From Lachnospiraceae bacterium (GTDB lineage: Bacteria > Bacillota > Clostridia > Lachnospirales > Lachnospiraceae), in NCBI GenBank assembly GCA_017513125.1, contig JAFWDI010000001.1, positions 62,001-126,000 on the forward strand: a stretch of 64,000 bases of DNA, given 5' to 3'. Positions 18,674 to 25,421 of the stretch are shown in pieces (within the stretch, counting starts at the first letter, position 1; the number at the start of each line of letters is the position of its first letter). Under the pieces are notes generated by a model. It made no database searches. It saw only the letters and a program-made list of their open reading frames with translations, and had not been told where the DNA came from. Both the position numbers and the translations under genes were made by a program.

Positions 18674-18704
18674 AGGATATCATTATAGCACAAGGAGGCT
18701 TCTT

Positions 18705-19826
18705 ATGGGAAAGAACGCCGGGCGGGCCCTTCTGCCCGCGGATCAGCCGATCCGTGTGGGGATCGCGGGCTTCGGCATGTCGGGGCAGGTCTTTCACGCC
18801 CCGTTTCTGGACGCGGACCCGCGGTTTCGGATCGCAAAAGTGTTCGAGCGCAGCACGGAGCACGCCCGCGCGGAATATCCGTACGTACGGACGGTCCGGT
18901 CTTTCGGGGAGCTGCTCGGGGATGATATCGACCTCGTCGTACTCTGCACACCGAACGCGGAGCATCTGCCGATGGCGCTCGAGGCATTGGCCTCGGGAAA
19001 ACACGTGATCACGGAAAAGCCCGCCGCGGCAGCGGCGGCGGAAGCCGATGAGATGCGCGCGGCGGCAGAGCGCGCGGGCCGGCTTTTCACCGTGTTCCAG
19101 AACCGCAGGTTCGACGGAGACTTCCGGACCGTCCGGAAGCTGATCGGCGAAGGTGCGCTCGGAGACGTCGTCGACTACGAAGCGCATTATGACCGCTTCG
19201 TGACCGGCCCGGACCCGAAGGGCTGGCGGCAGGCCGGCGGGCGCGGCGTGGGAATTCTTCACGATCTGGGCGTTCACCTGATCGACCAGGCGTACGCGCT
19301 GTTCGGGATGCCGGAGGAATTGTACGCGGACTTTGCGAAGCAGCGGCCGGAGACTCCGGGACCGGACCGCTTCACGGTCACGCTGTACTATGCGTCCGGG
19401 CTGCGGGCGGTACTGTCGGCAGGCGAGGTCGCGGCTTGTCCCGGTCCGCACTTCGCCGTGCACGGGACGAAGGGAAGCTTTCTGAAATACGGCATGGATC
19501 CGCAGGAAGCGGCGCTTCAGAGCGGAAAACGGCCGGCGCGAAGACAGACGGGCCCCGGCCGGCAGGACTGCGGGCCGGACGACGGATGGGGCGCGGACGA
19601 CCCGGCGATGTACGGGACCCTGGCCCGGGTCCTCGATGACGGCAGCATCGCAAAAGAAAAAGTCCCCACGGTCTGCGGGGACTACGGTCTGTTTTATGAC
19701 GGGGTGTTCGAGGCGCTTACGGAGGGCGCCCCGCCGCCGGTCGATCCGGCGGAAGCCGCGGATGTGCTTCGGATCCTCGAAGCGTCTCTCGTCAGCGGGG
19801 AAGAAGGCCGCCGCATCAGGCTCTGA
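18705..19826 (+). CDS. Gfo/Idh/MocA-family NAD(P)-dependent oxidoreductase
   Basis: Predicted sugar or polyol dehydrogenase. I choose ATG 18705 (AAGGAGGCTTCTT ahead), giving 373 residues, over an open frame beginning at 18597. The Rossmann domain starts with VGIAGFGMSGQVFHAPFL, has CTPNAEHLPMALEALASGKHV and the family motif EKP (VITEKPAA), and the C-terminal domain carries the DLGVHLIDQAY helix with the conserved His. It most resembles YulF/YdgJ-like members. Alone on the plus strand; substrate cannot be told. Confidence 0.88.
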   Translation: MGKNAGRALLPADQPIRVGIAGFGMSGQVFHAPFLDADPRFRIAKVFERSTEHARAEYPYVRTVRSFGELLGDDIDLVVLCTPNAEHLPMALEALASGKHVITEKPAAAAAAEADEMRAAAERAGRLFTVFQNRRFDGDFRTVRKLIGEGALGDVVDYEAHYDRFVTGPDPKGWRQAGGRGVGILHDLGVHLIDQAYALFGMPEELYADFAKQRPETPGPDRFTVTLYYASGLRAVLSAGEVAACPGPHFAVHGTKGSFLKYGMDPQEAALQSGKRPARRQTGPGRQDCGPDDGWGADDPAMYGTLARVLDDGSIAKEKVPTVCGDYGLFYDGVFEALTEGAPPPVDPAEAADVLRILEASLVSGEEGRRIRL

Positions 19827-19828
19827 CT

Positions 19829-21175
19829 TTACGCTGCCGGCTCCTCTGCCGGTTCTTCCGCAGGTTCCTCTGCCGCTTCCGTCTCCGCGGGCCTTAACGC
19901 GCCGTAGCGCACGCCCGCTTCGAGGCCGCCCTCACGGTACTGGCCCAGTTCGCTGACCGTGACCATCTGGTATCCCTGCTCGCGGAGCCAGGGGATGAAG
20001 ACTTCGGCCGCGTCGATCGTCGTCGAATGGATATCATGCATCAGGACGATCGCGCCGTCAAAAATATCGTTCTGGATATGCCCGAAGATCGAGTCCACAT
20101 CCTTCTCCGCCCAGTCTCTGGTATCGACCGACCAAAGGATGATCGGGTCCGTGATATGCGCTCTGACACGTTCGTCGGTCTCTCCGTACGGGGGTCTTAA
20201 GAGCACGGTCTGCTGGCCGGTGATGTCCACGATCCGCTGGCGCATGCCGCCGATCTCCTGATCGATCTCCGCATCGCTGAGTGACGTCAGATGCGGGTGG
20301 TTCAGCGTGTGGCTGGCGATCTCGTTTCCTTCTTCATATGCGCGGCGTACGACGTCCTCGTTTCCGTCCAGGGCATACCCTACGACGAAGAACGTCGCAT
20401 GCGCGCCGTTTTCCCGCAGGATGTCGAGCAGACGGGATGTGTTGGCATTCTGCGGGCCGTCGTCAAAGGTCAATGCTATGACCGGCCGGTTCGGATCGAT
20501 CTCCGTGACCGGCGGCGGGAATGTCTCTGGTTCGGTCTCGGTCTCGGTCTCGGGCGGAAGGGTCTCGGTCTCCGGCGCCGGTGTTTCGACCGCTTCCGTA
20601 CTTTCCTCCAGAACGGCCGCGCCGCCCTGCCGGCCGCCGTTTTGCTCCTGCGCGCCGCGCAGACAGTAAGCCGCCTCCGCAGCCACTGCCAGCGCCATGA
20701 TCAGGCTGATGATCAGCACGATCATGCCTGTCTTTCTCTTATTTCTTCTCCGCCTTCCGCCGCTGTTTCCCGTCCTGGGATCGCCCGTCCTGCCGTTTCC
20801 GTTTCCGCCGGATGTGGGCCTGGCGTTCGCGGGCCTTCCGTTCGCAGGTCTTCCGTCCGGAGTCCTTCCGGCTGCGGTCCGGCCGTCGGCGGGTCTTCCG
20901 CCTGCAGGCCTTCCATTCGCAGTCCTGCTGCCCTCGGGTCTTCCGGCCGCGGTACGGCCGTCGGCGGGTCTTCCGCCCTCGGATCTTACGTTCGCGGTCC
21001 TTCCGGCTGCGGTACGGCCGTCGGCGGGTCTTCCGTTCGCAGGTCTGCCGTTCGCGGGCCTTTCGCCCGCAGGTCTTCCGCCCGCAGGCCTGCCGTTCGA
21101 CGCTCTGCCGCTTCCGCTGCCGCCGCCCGCCGGCCTGCCGCTCCCGGTTCTGTTGTTTCTGATTTCGTCGCTCAT
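19829..21175 (-). CDS. NodB polysaccharide deacetylase with a periodic arginine-rich cytoplasmic tail
   Basis: Predicted peptidoglycan or glycan N-deacetylase on the outer face of the membrane. From ATG 21173-21175 it is 448 residues. Residues 1-150 are a disordered basic tail with Arg at every fifth position from 24 to 119 (units like NGRPA, DGRTA); then RRRRNKRK, one membrane helix (about 151-172), a Glu/Thr/Pro linker, and a NodB domain with TFDDGPQ (Asp238/239), metal ligands in SHTLNHPH (His289, His293), RPPYGE and the C-terminal LMHDIH. The catalytic domain is complete. The start is uncertain: no ribosome-binding site, and an upstream GTG at 21208 is possible. The tail is not part of the known family. 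Confidence 0.88.
   Translation of the reverse strand: MSDEIRNNRTGSGRPAGGGSGSGRASNGRPAGGRPAGERPANGRPANGRPADGRTAAGRTANVRSEGGRPADGRTAAGRPEGSRTANGRPAGGRPADGRTAAGRTPDGRPANGRPANARPTSGGNGNGRTGDPRTGNSGGRRRRNKRKTGMIVLIISLIMALAVAAEAAYCLRGAQEQNGGRQGGAAVLEESTEAVETPAPETETLPPETETETEPETFPPPVTEIDPNRPVIALTFDDGPQNANTSRLLDILRENGAHATFFVVGYALDGNEDVVRRAYEEGNEIASHTLNHPHLTSLSDAEIDQEIGGMRQRIVDITGQQTVLLRPPYGETDERVRAHITDPIILWSVDTRDWAEKDVDSIFGHIQNDIFDGAIVLMHDIHSTTIDAAEVFIPWLREQGYQMVTVSELGQYREGGLEAGVRYGALRPAETEAAEEPAEEPAEEPAA
20819..21106 (-). repeat. Degenerate 15-bp tandem repeat coding for Arg-containing pentapeptides
   Basis: Twenty consecutive units of 15 bases within the deacetylase gene, each coding x-G-R-(P/T/S)-x or close variants, so Arg recurs every five residues (24 to 119). 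Codons vary between units, so the repeat is older than a fresh slippage product. Confidence 0.85.
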
Positions 21176-21390
21176 GTCATGTAAATCCAGAAAAACAATA
21201 AAAAACACCTGCTATTTATTCGGATTATACCACTTTCGGGCAGGCGGTGAAACTATCGAAATGTCACGATTCTCTATCAGATGCGGCTCGCAGGGTCCGG
21301 GGCGGCTCGCAGGGCCGCCCCGATAATACATAACAACGTTATGATACGTTTTCCGCCTCTTCCCCGTCCGTCCGCCGGCGATACGGGCAT

Positions 21391-21846
21391 TCAGATCTGC
21401 TCACCGACCGACTTTTCGCCGGTCACGATCTCCCCGAGACGGTTCGCCCCGCGCTCGAACGGCGCAGCGTAATAAGAGATCTGCTTCCGTTCCCTGCGCT
21501 TCCGAAAACCGGGCAGGCTGTTCCACAGCATGGACGGCAGCCCTACCGCAAACAGATACAGCGGCCCCAGCGCCAGGGACTGCACGGAATGTCCGTACTC
21601 ATGCACCAAAAGCTGACGGGCGGCATCCTCCCTGCCGATCTTTCCGCGCAGATGCGGATAGTAATACAGAGGGTCGTCCGTCAAAAAGATAAACTTCCCG
21701 AGCGAAACGCTCGAGGGACTTTTCCAGACCGTAACGCAGGCCCCGTGCCAGCGGAAATGCCGCTCGCGCCGGTGCCGCAGGTACAGCATCGCGCCGGCGG
21801 CGGTCTGGAAAAATCCCCAGGTCCATTGGATCAATGTAAATAACAT
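21391..21846 (-). CDS. Small membrane protein with an HEYGH motif
   Basis: Uncharacterised. The 151-residue product begins with a hydrophobic helix (FTLIQWTWGFFQTAAGAMLY), has a central region with FIFLTDDP and an HExxH motif, VHEYGHSVQSLALGPLYLF, followed by a second hydrophobic segment and a basic C-terminus. HExxH plus the membrane setting suggests a zinc-peptidase-like protein, but such small proteins are not proven proteases. The start is weakly supported; 20 bases separate it from the DmpA-type gene upstream, so they may be co-transcribed. Confidence 0.65.
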   Translation of the reverse strand: MLFTLIQWTWGFFQTAAGAMLYLRHRRERHFRWHGACVTVWKSPSSVSLGKFIFLTDDPLYYYPHLRGKIGREDAARQLLVHEYGHSVQSLALGPLYLFAVGLPSMLWNSLPGFRKRRERKQISYYAAPFERGANRLGEIVTGEKSVGEQI

Positions 21847-21865
21847 AGCTCAGACACGCTCCGTG

Positions 21866-22870
21866 TCAGATCAGGCCCAGATCCCGCGCCGAAGGGAAGC
21901 CGTAGGCGCCGTCCGCGCTCTCGACAGCCCGGAGGATCGCTCCGCTGATCACCTCCGCGGCCAGCGTTCCGACCAGGTCCATGTTCGACACGACTTCTCC
22001 GACCGAGACCGCATAGATGCTGTCGCCGTCCATCGAAGTGTGGACCGGACGGATCGACCGCGCATAGCCGTCGTGCGCCATGCCCGCGATCTTGCAGAGC
22101 TGCGGTTTCTCGAAGCGGGCATTCGTGATCACCACGGCCAGTGTCGTATTCGCCGCGAACGCGTTCCAGCCGGGAAGAGACATGACTTTCATGATCTCCG
22201 AAGTGCTGCGAAGGCCCTTCCGGTCCTCCGTGAGAAGTCCCGCGATCTGCCGTCCGCTCTCCGGATCGATGACGTCGCCCAGCGCATTCAAAGCGACGAC
22301 CGCGCCGACCTGCAGATCGCCGATCTGCAGCGCGAAGCTCCCGATTCCGGTCTTCATGCCGGTGTCCATACCCAGCGTCTTTCCTACCGTGGCGCCGCAG
22401 CCAGCGCCGTAATTTCCGTCGCGATAATTCGGCTCTTCAAGCGCACGCCGGGCCGCCTCGCGGCCCATGGCCTTGTCCGGTCTCACGGACACGTCTCCGA
22501 CCGTCAGGTCGAAAAGATCCGACTGCACGACCAGAGGGACTTTCGCCACGCCTACGTCCAGACCGTATCCCCGCTCCTCGAGCAGCTCCATCACGCCGCC
22601 CGCGGCATCCAGTCCGTACGCGCTGCCGCCGGCGAGGACGACCGCATGAATGACGTCGGCCGCCGCGAGGGGCTTCAGCAGTTCGCTTTCCCGCGAGGCG
22701 GGACCGCCTCCGCGCACGTCCAGTCCGGCGCGCATGCCGTTCTCGTTCAGGAAGACCGTGCAGCCCGTGCCGGCCGCCTCATTCTCCGTCTGTCCGATCC
22801 GGATGCCTGCGATCTCCGTCACCGGGATCTCCCGGGCCGCTTCAGGTGCCGCACTGTGAGTTTCGACCAT
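21866..22870 (-). CDS. P1 (DmpA/S58) family peptidase
   Basis: N-terminal-nucleophile aminopeptidase/amidase of the DmpA-BapA-ThnT group, which activates itself by self-cleavage. The 334-residue product has the N-terminal GIRIGQTENEAAGTGCTVFL block, RGGGPASRESELL, VVLAGGSAYGLDAAGG and the cleavage region NTTLAVVITNA. Here the residue after the conserved Asn is Thr rather than the Ser of DmpA, as in ThnT. Strong AAAGGAGAA site ahead of the ATG. Natural substrate unknown. Confidence 0.9.
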   Translation of the reverse strand: MVETHSAAPEAAREIPVTEIAGIRIGQTENEAAGTGCTVFLNENGMRAGLDVRGGGPASRESELLKPLAAADVIHAVVLAGGSAYGLDAAGGVMELLEERGYGLDVGVAKVPLVVQSDLFDLTVGDVSVRPDKAMGREAARRALEEPNYRDGNYGAGCGATVGKTLGMDTGMKTGIGSFALQIGDLQVGAVVALNALGDVIDPESGRQIAGLLTEDRKGLRSTSEIMKVMSLPGWNAFAANTTLAVVITNARFEKPQLCKIAGMAHDGYARSIRPVHTSMDGDSIYAVSVGEVVSNMDLVGTLAAEVISGAILRAVESADGAYGFPSARDLGLI

Positions 22871-22987
22871 TTTGATATTCTCCTTTGGATATGATCTCGG
22901 TTCCGAACAAGCAGCGCCGAAAGCGGCAGCTGCGGAGTTTCCTGTTTACAGTCATTATACTTCACTTTCGGATATATGGGGCATGAA

Positions 22988-23020
22988 ATGACCCCACAGC
23001 CTCTTTCGCTGCGGGGTCAT
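22988..23020 (-). terminator. Hairpin after the glutathione peroxidase gene
   Basis: ATGACCCC-A-CAGC pairs with GCTG-C-GGGGTCAT (22988-23000, 23008-23020) around a CTCTTTC loop, just after the peroxidase stop. The following T tract is weak (TTTC), so efficiency is uncertain. Confidence 0.55.
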
Positions 23021-23042
23021 CCATGCTTATCCTCCGCCCTGT

Positions 23043-23588
23043 TTACAGCGCGGCAGCGACTGCGTCTCTGACTTCCTTCATGTCCACGGTAGGCTCGAAC
23101 CTCGCGATGACCCTGCCTTCCCGGTCGATCAGAAACTTCGTGAAGTTCCAGCCGATGTAGGTCTTATCGCCGTACTTCTTATTATTCATGGCAGCGAACT
23201 TATTCAGCGCCGCATTCTTCAGGCCTTTTCCGAAGCCTTCAAAAGGCTTTTCCGAAGCCAGCCAGGCGAACAGCGGATCGGCCGTCTCGCCGTTCACGTC
23301 GATCTTTTTAAACTGCGGGAATTCCGTGCCGAACTTCAGCGTGCAGAACTCGTGGATCTCGTCGTCGCTGCCGGGGGCCTGGTTCGCAAACTGGTTGCAG
23401 GGGAAGTCCAGGATCTCCAGACCCTGCTCCTTCATCTCCTTATACATCTCTTCCAGAGGTTTATAATGCGGAGTAAAGCCGCAGCCAGTAGCCGTATTGA
23501 CGATCAGCAGGACTTTGCCCCGATACTCCGACAGGCTCACATCATTGCCCTGTCTGTCCTTCACTGTAAAATCATAAACTGTTTTCAT
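23043..23588 (-). CDS. Glutathione peroxidase family thiol peroxidase
   Basis: Reduces hydroperoxides, in bacteria usually with thioredoxin. From ATG 23586-23588 (AAGGAG ahead) it is 181 residues with the family motifs VNTATGCGFTPHYKPLEEMY (peroxidatic Cys36, not selenocysteine), LDFPCNQFANQAPG (resolving Cys and catalytic Gln), and GWNFTKFLIDREGRV. It follows the OhrR-type regulator by 17 bases in one transcript, so peroxide control is likely. Confidence 0.94.
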   Translation of the reverse strand: MKTVYDFTVKDRQGNDVSLSEYRGKVLLIVNTATGCGFTPHYKPLEEMYKEMKEQGLEILDFPCNQFANQAPGSDDEIHEFCTLKFGTEFPQFKKIDVNGETADPLFAWLASEKPFEGFGKGLKNAALNKFAAMNNKKYGDKTYIGWNFTKFLIDREGRVIARFEPTVDMKEVRDAVAAAL

Positions 23589-23605
23589 GGTACTGCTCCT
23601 TCCGG

Positions 23606-24058
23606 TCATGTTTCTTTTCCAACGCGCTGGTTATCCAGCAGTTCATACAGCAGTGAATAGAGCTGCTGCGCCTTTTCGAGAGGCAGGTCAATGCAGCCCG
23701 CCACCTTTCCGGGAACATCTTTGGCTCTCTCCTGCAGTGCTTTCCCTTCTTCGGTGAGGGTGATCACGACTACGCGGTTATCATCCTCGCTCCGCTTCCT
23801 TTCGACATATCCCGCCTGCTGCATCTTTTTCAGCAAAGGAGAGACGGTCCCGTTATCCAGCATCAGCCTATCGCAGATCTCGCCGACCGTGATCCCGTCC
23901 TTCTCCCACAGCACCAGGAAAACGATGTACTGCGTATAAGTGAGGCCCAGCGGCTTCAGCCAGGGAGTATAAAGACCGATCACATTCCTTGACGCCGCAT
24001 AAAGCGGAAAGCAAAGCTGATTAGCCAGCTTCATGGCTTCATGATAATCAAATTCCAT
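23606..24058 (-). CDS. ohrR: OhrR-type organic peroxide sensor, MarR family
   Basis: Winged-helix repressor that senses organic hydroperoxides through one N-terminal cysteine. The 150-residue product has LANQLCFPLYAASRNVIGLY with Cys16 and the nearby Tyr residues, then TYTQYIVFLVLWEKDG, LDNGTVSPLLKKMQQAGYV and KRSEDDNRVVVITLTEEG, closely matching Bacillus OhrR from memory. No second cysteine near the C-terminus, so a 1-Cys type. It heads a two-gene unit with the peroxidase and lies beside a 14-base inverted repeat that is its likely operator. Confidence 0.9.
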   Translation of the reverse strand: MEFDYHEAMKLANQLCFPLYAASRNVIGLYTPWLKPLGLTYTQYIVFLVLWEKDGITVGEICDRLMLDNGTVSPLLKKMQQAGYVERKRSEDDNRVVVITLTEEGKALQERAKDVPGKVAGCIDLPLEKAQQLYSLLYELLDNQRVGKET

Positions 24059-24070
24059 ATAATGCCCCCT

Positions 24071-24119
24071 AACTATGTTTGATACAATTATATTTTATCA
24101 AATATAGTTCAAATGTCAA
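24071..24119 (-). promoter_or_regulatory. Probable OhrR operator and promoter
   Basis: AACTATGTTTGATA (24071-24084) and TATCAAATATAGTT (24096-24109) form an inverted repeat with 13 of 14 matches around an 11-base AT-rich centre. TTGACA on the minus strand (24114-24119) is a good -35, and AT-rich -10 candidates lie inside the repeat. This is the layout of an autoregulated OhrR promoter. Confidence 0.65.
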
Positions 24120-24163
24120 ACATTTTTTTGCCTGCCGGAGATATGCGGAATCCGTCCGCTAAA

Positions 24164-24197
24164 AAAGGACATCTCCCGTCTCCGGGAAATGTCCTTT
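24164..24197 (-). terminator. Terminator of rplM-rpsI
   Basis: AAAGGACAT/ATGTCCTTT (24164-24172, 24189-24197) with an inner TCCCG/CGGGA stem. On the minus strand it ends in six T bases. Lies 26 bases after rpsI. Confidence 0.85.
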
Positions 24198-24222
24198 CAT
24201 AACCATATGATCGGCAGTCCGA

Positions 24223-24618
24223 TTATCTCTTCGAGAACTGAGGCGCGCGGCGTGCAGCCTTGAGGCCGTACTTCTTACGCTCTTTCATTCTCGGATCGCG
24301 GGTCAGGTATCCGGCCTTCTTCAGGATCGGACGATAGTCCTCGCCCGCCTCCAGAAGGGCTCTGGAGATACCGTGGCGGATCGCGCCGGCCTGGCCGGTG
24401 AAACCGCCGCCCTGGACGCTCACCTGAACGTCGAACTTATCCGTGGTCTCGGTCGCCACGAGCGGCTGACGCACGATCAGCTTCAGGGTCTCGAGATCGA
24501 AATAGTCGTCGATATCACGCTTATTGATCGTGATCTTTCCGGTGCCGGGCGTCAGGTAAACGCGCGCGACAGACGTTTTTCTTCTACCGGTTCCGTAGTA
24601 CTTAGTCTTCGTAGCCAC
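24223..24618 (-). CDS. rpsI: 30S ribosomal protein S9
   Basis: Small-subunit protein whose C-terminal tail reaches the P site. The 131-residue product shows [19 protein letters not shown], the [20 protein letters not shown] region and the invariant [18 protein letters not shown]-terminus ending in KR. It starts with GTG at 24616-24618 behind AAAGGAGGGG. Follows rplM by 14 bases. Confidence 0.97.
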   Translation of the reverse strand: MATKTKYYGTGRRKTSVARVYLTPGTGKITINKRDIDDYFDLETLKLIVRQPLVATETTDKFDVQVSVQGGGFTGQAGAIRHGISRALLEAGEDYRPILKKAGYLTRDPRMKERKKYGLKAARRAPQFSKR

Positions 24619-24632
24619 TGTCTACCCCTCCT

Positions 24633-25061
24633 TTAAAAAGCAAGCTCTTCCGGCTTCTGCGCGGCGTGCGGATGATCCGGGCCCGCGTACACGAACATCT
24701 TCTTGATCATCTGGCGGCCCAGAGGTCCCTTCGGGAGCATGCCCTTCACGGCATACTCGACGGCAGCGGTGGGCTTCCGGATCATGAGATCCTTCAGGGT
24801 GATGGACTTCATGCCTCCGACATAGTCAGAGTGATGATAGTACACCTTCTGCAGCAGCTTCTTACCGGTCACTTTGACCTTATCCGCGTTAACGATGATC
24901 ACATAGTCGCCGGTGTCGATCGAGGGAGTGAAGGTGGGCTTGTGCTTACCGCGCAGAACCTTCGCCACTTCCGAAGCCAGGCGACCCAGGGTCTGTCCTT
25001 CCGCGTCGACCACGTACCACTTTCTCTCGATGTTGGACTGGCCGGCCATGAACGTCTTCAT
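24633..25061 (-). CDS. rplM: 50S ribosomal protein L13
   Basis: Early-assembly large-subunit protein. The true start is ATG 25059-25061 (TTAGGAGGATCG ahead), giving 142 residues with the N-terminus [52 protein letters not shown] and [20 protein letters not shown]. The frame is open further upstream through the leader but this part is not coding. Operon rplM-rpsI. Confidence 0.97.
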   Translation of the reverse strand: MKTFMAGQSNIERKWYVVDAEGQTLGRLASEVAKVLRGKHKPTFTPSIDTGDYVIIVNADKVKVTGKKLLQKVYYHHSDYVGGMKSITLKDLMIRKPTAAVEYAVKGMLPKGPLGRQMIKKMFVYAGPDHPHAAQKPEELAF

Positions 25062-25262
25062 AGGTTCGATCCTCCTAAATGTGTGCGGCCTTTCGGCCGT
25101 TAATGCTGTTTTCAATGTCTGCCCGCCCGGTCTTCGCTTCCCGCGCAGGGGGCTCAATCCCGCGCCGTCCGCATCCGATCCGGATACCGGCAATGCCTGC
25201 GCCGCAGCGGTTCGGGTGTCTCCGGGGCTAATGGCGGCACCGCAGGCGCATACTGCGACAAG
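25062..25262 (-). ncRNA. Probable L13 leader RNA
   Basis: About 200 bases of untranslated leader separate the promoter at 25270-25298 from rplM. Firmicutes carry an L13-responsive leader here. A CGGCC-TTT-CGGCCG hairpin (around 25086-25098) sits 25 bases ahead of the start codon, and the distal part is GC-rich with self-complementary patches. Identity rests on position; I could not test it against the consensus. Together with the promoters on either side this accounts for the 360-base gap from 25062 to 25421; I see no other gene there. Confidence 0.45.
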
Positions 25263-25269
25263 CCTAAAT

Positions 25270-25298
25270 AGTATAAGCCACGCGGTTTCGGGTGTCAA
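25270..25298 (-). promoter_or_regulatory. Strong sigma-A promoter for rplM-rpsI
   Basis: On the minus strand TTGACA (25293-25298) and TATACT (25270-25275) are exactly 17 bases apart, near consensus. Confidence 0.85.
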
Positions 25299-25383
25299 TG
25301 CGAAAATGCGGCATTTTGCGGCTTTTCCGACATTTTTTGCGGGGCGCGCAGCGTGGGAGCGGTACCGGAAATCTTACAAAATA

Positions 25384-25413
25384 TTTACAAAACCGCCGCA
25401 TCTGTTGTATGTA
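25384..25413 (+). promoter_or_regulatory. Candidate promoter immediately before the gene at 25422
   Basis: TTTACA (25384-25389) and TATGTA (25408-25413) with an 18-base spacer would place the transcription start within a few bases of the ATG at 25422. No ribosome-binding site lies between, so a leaderless transcript is possible. Confidence 0.4.
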
Positions 25414-25421
25414 TACCTTAT

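Noticed and set aside
20819-21106. CRISPR-like or minisatellite array
   Set aside because: The periodic units are 15 bases, have no spacers, and keep an open frame that codes for the tail of the NodB protein.
21282-21321. GC-rich hairpin and CGGCTCGCAGGG direct repeat as a terminator
   Set aside because: The GGGGCGGC/GCCGCCCC stem has no T tract on either strand; kept out of the feature list as function is unclear.
23043-23588. Selenoprotein glutathione peroxidase
   Set aside because: The active site is coded as Cys (ATGCGF context), and there is no in-frame TGA.
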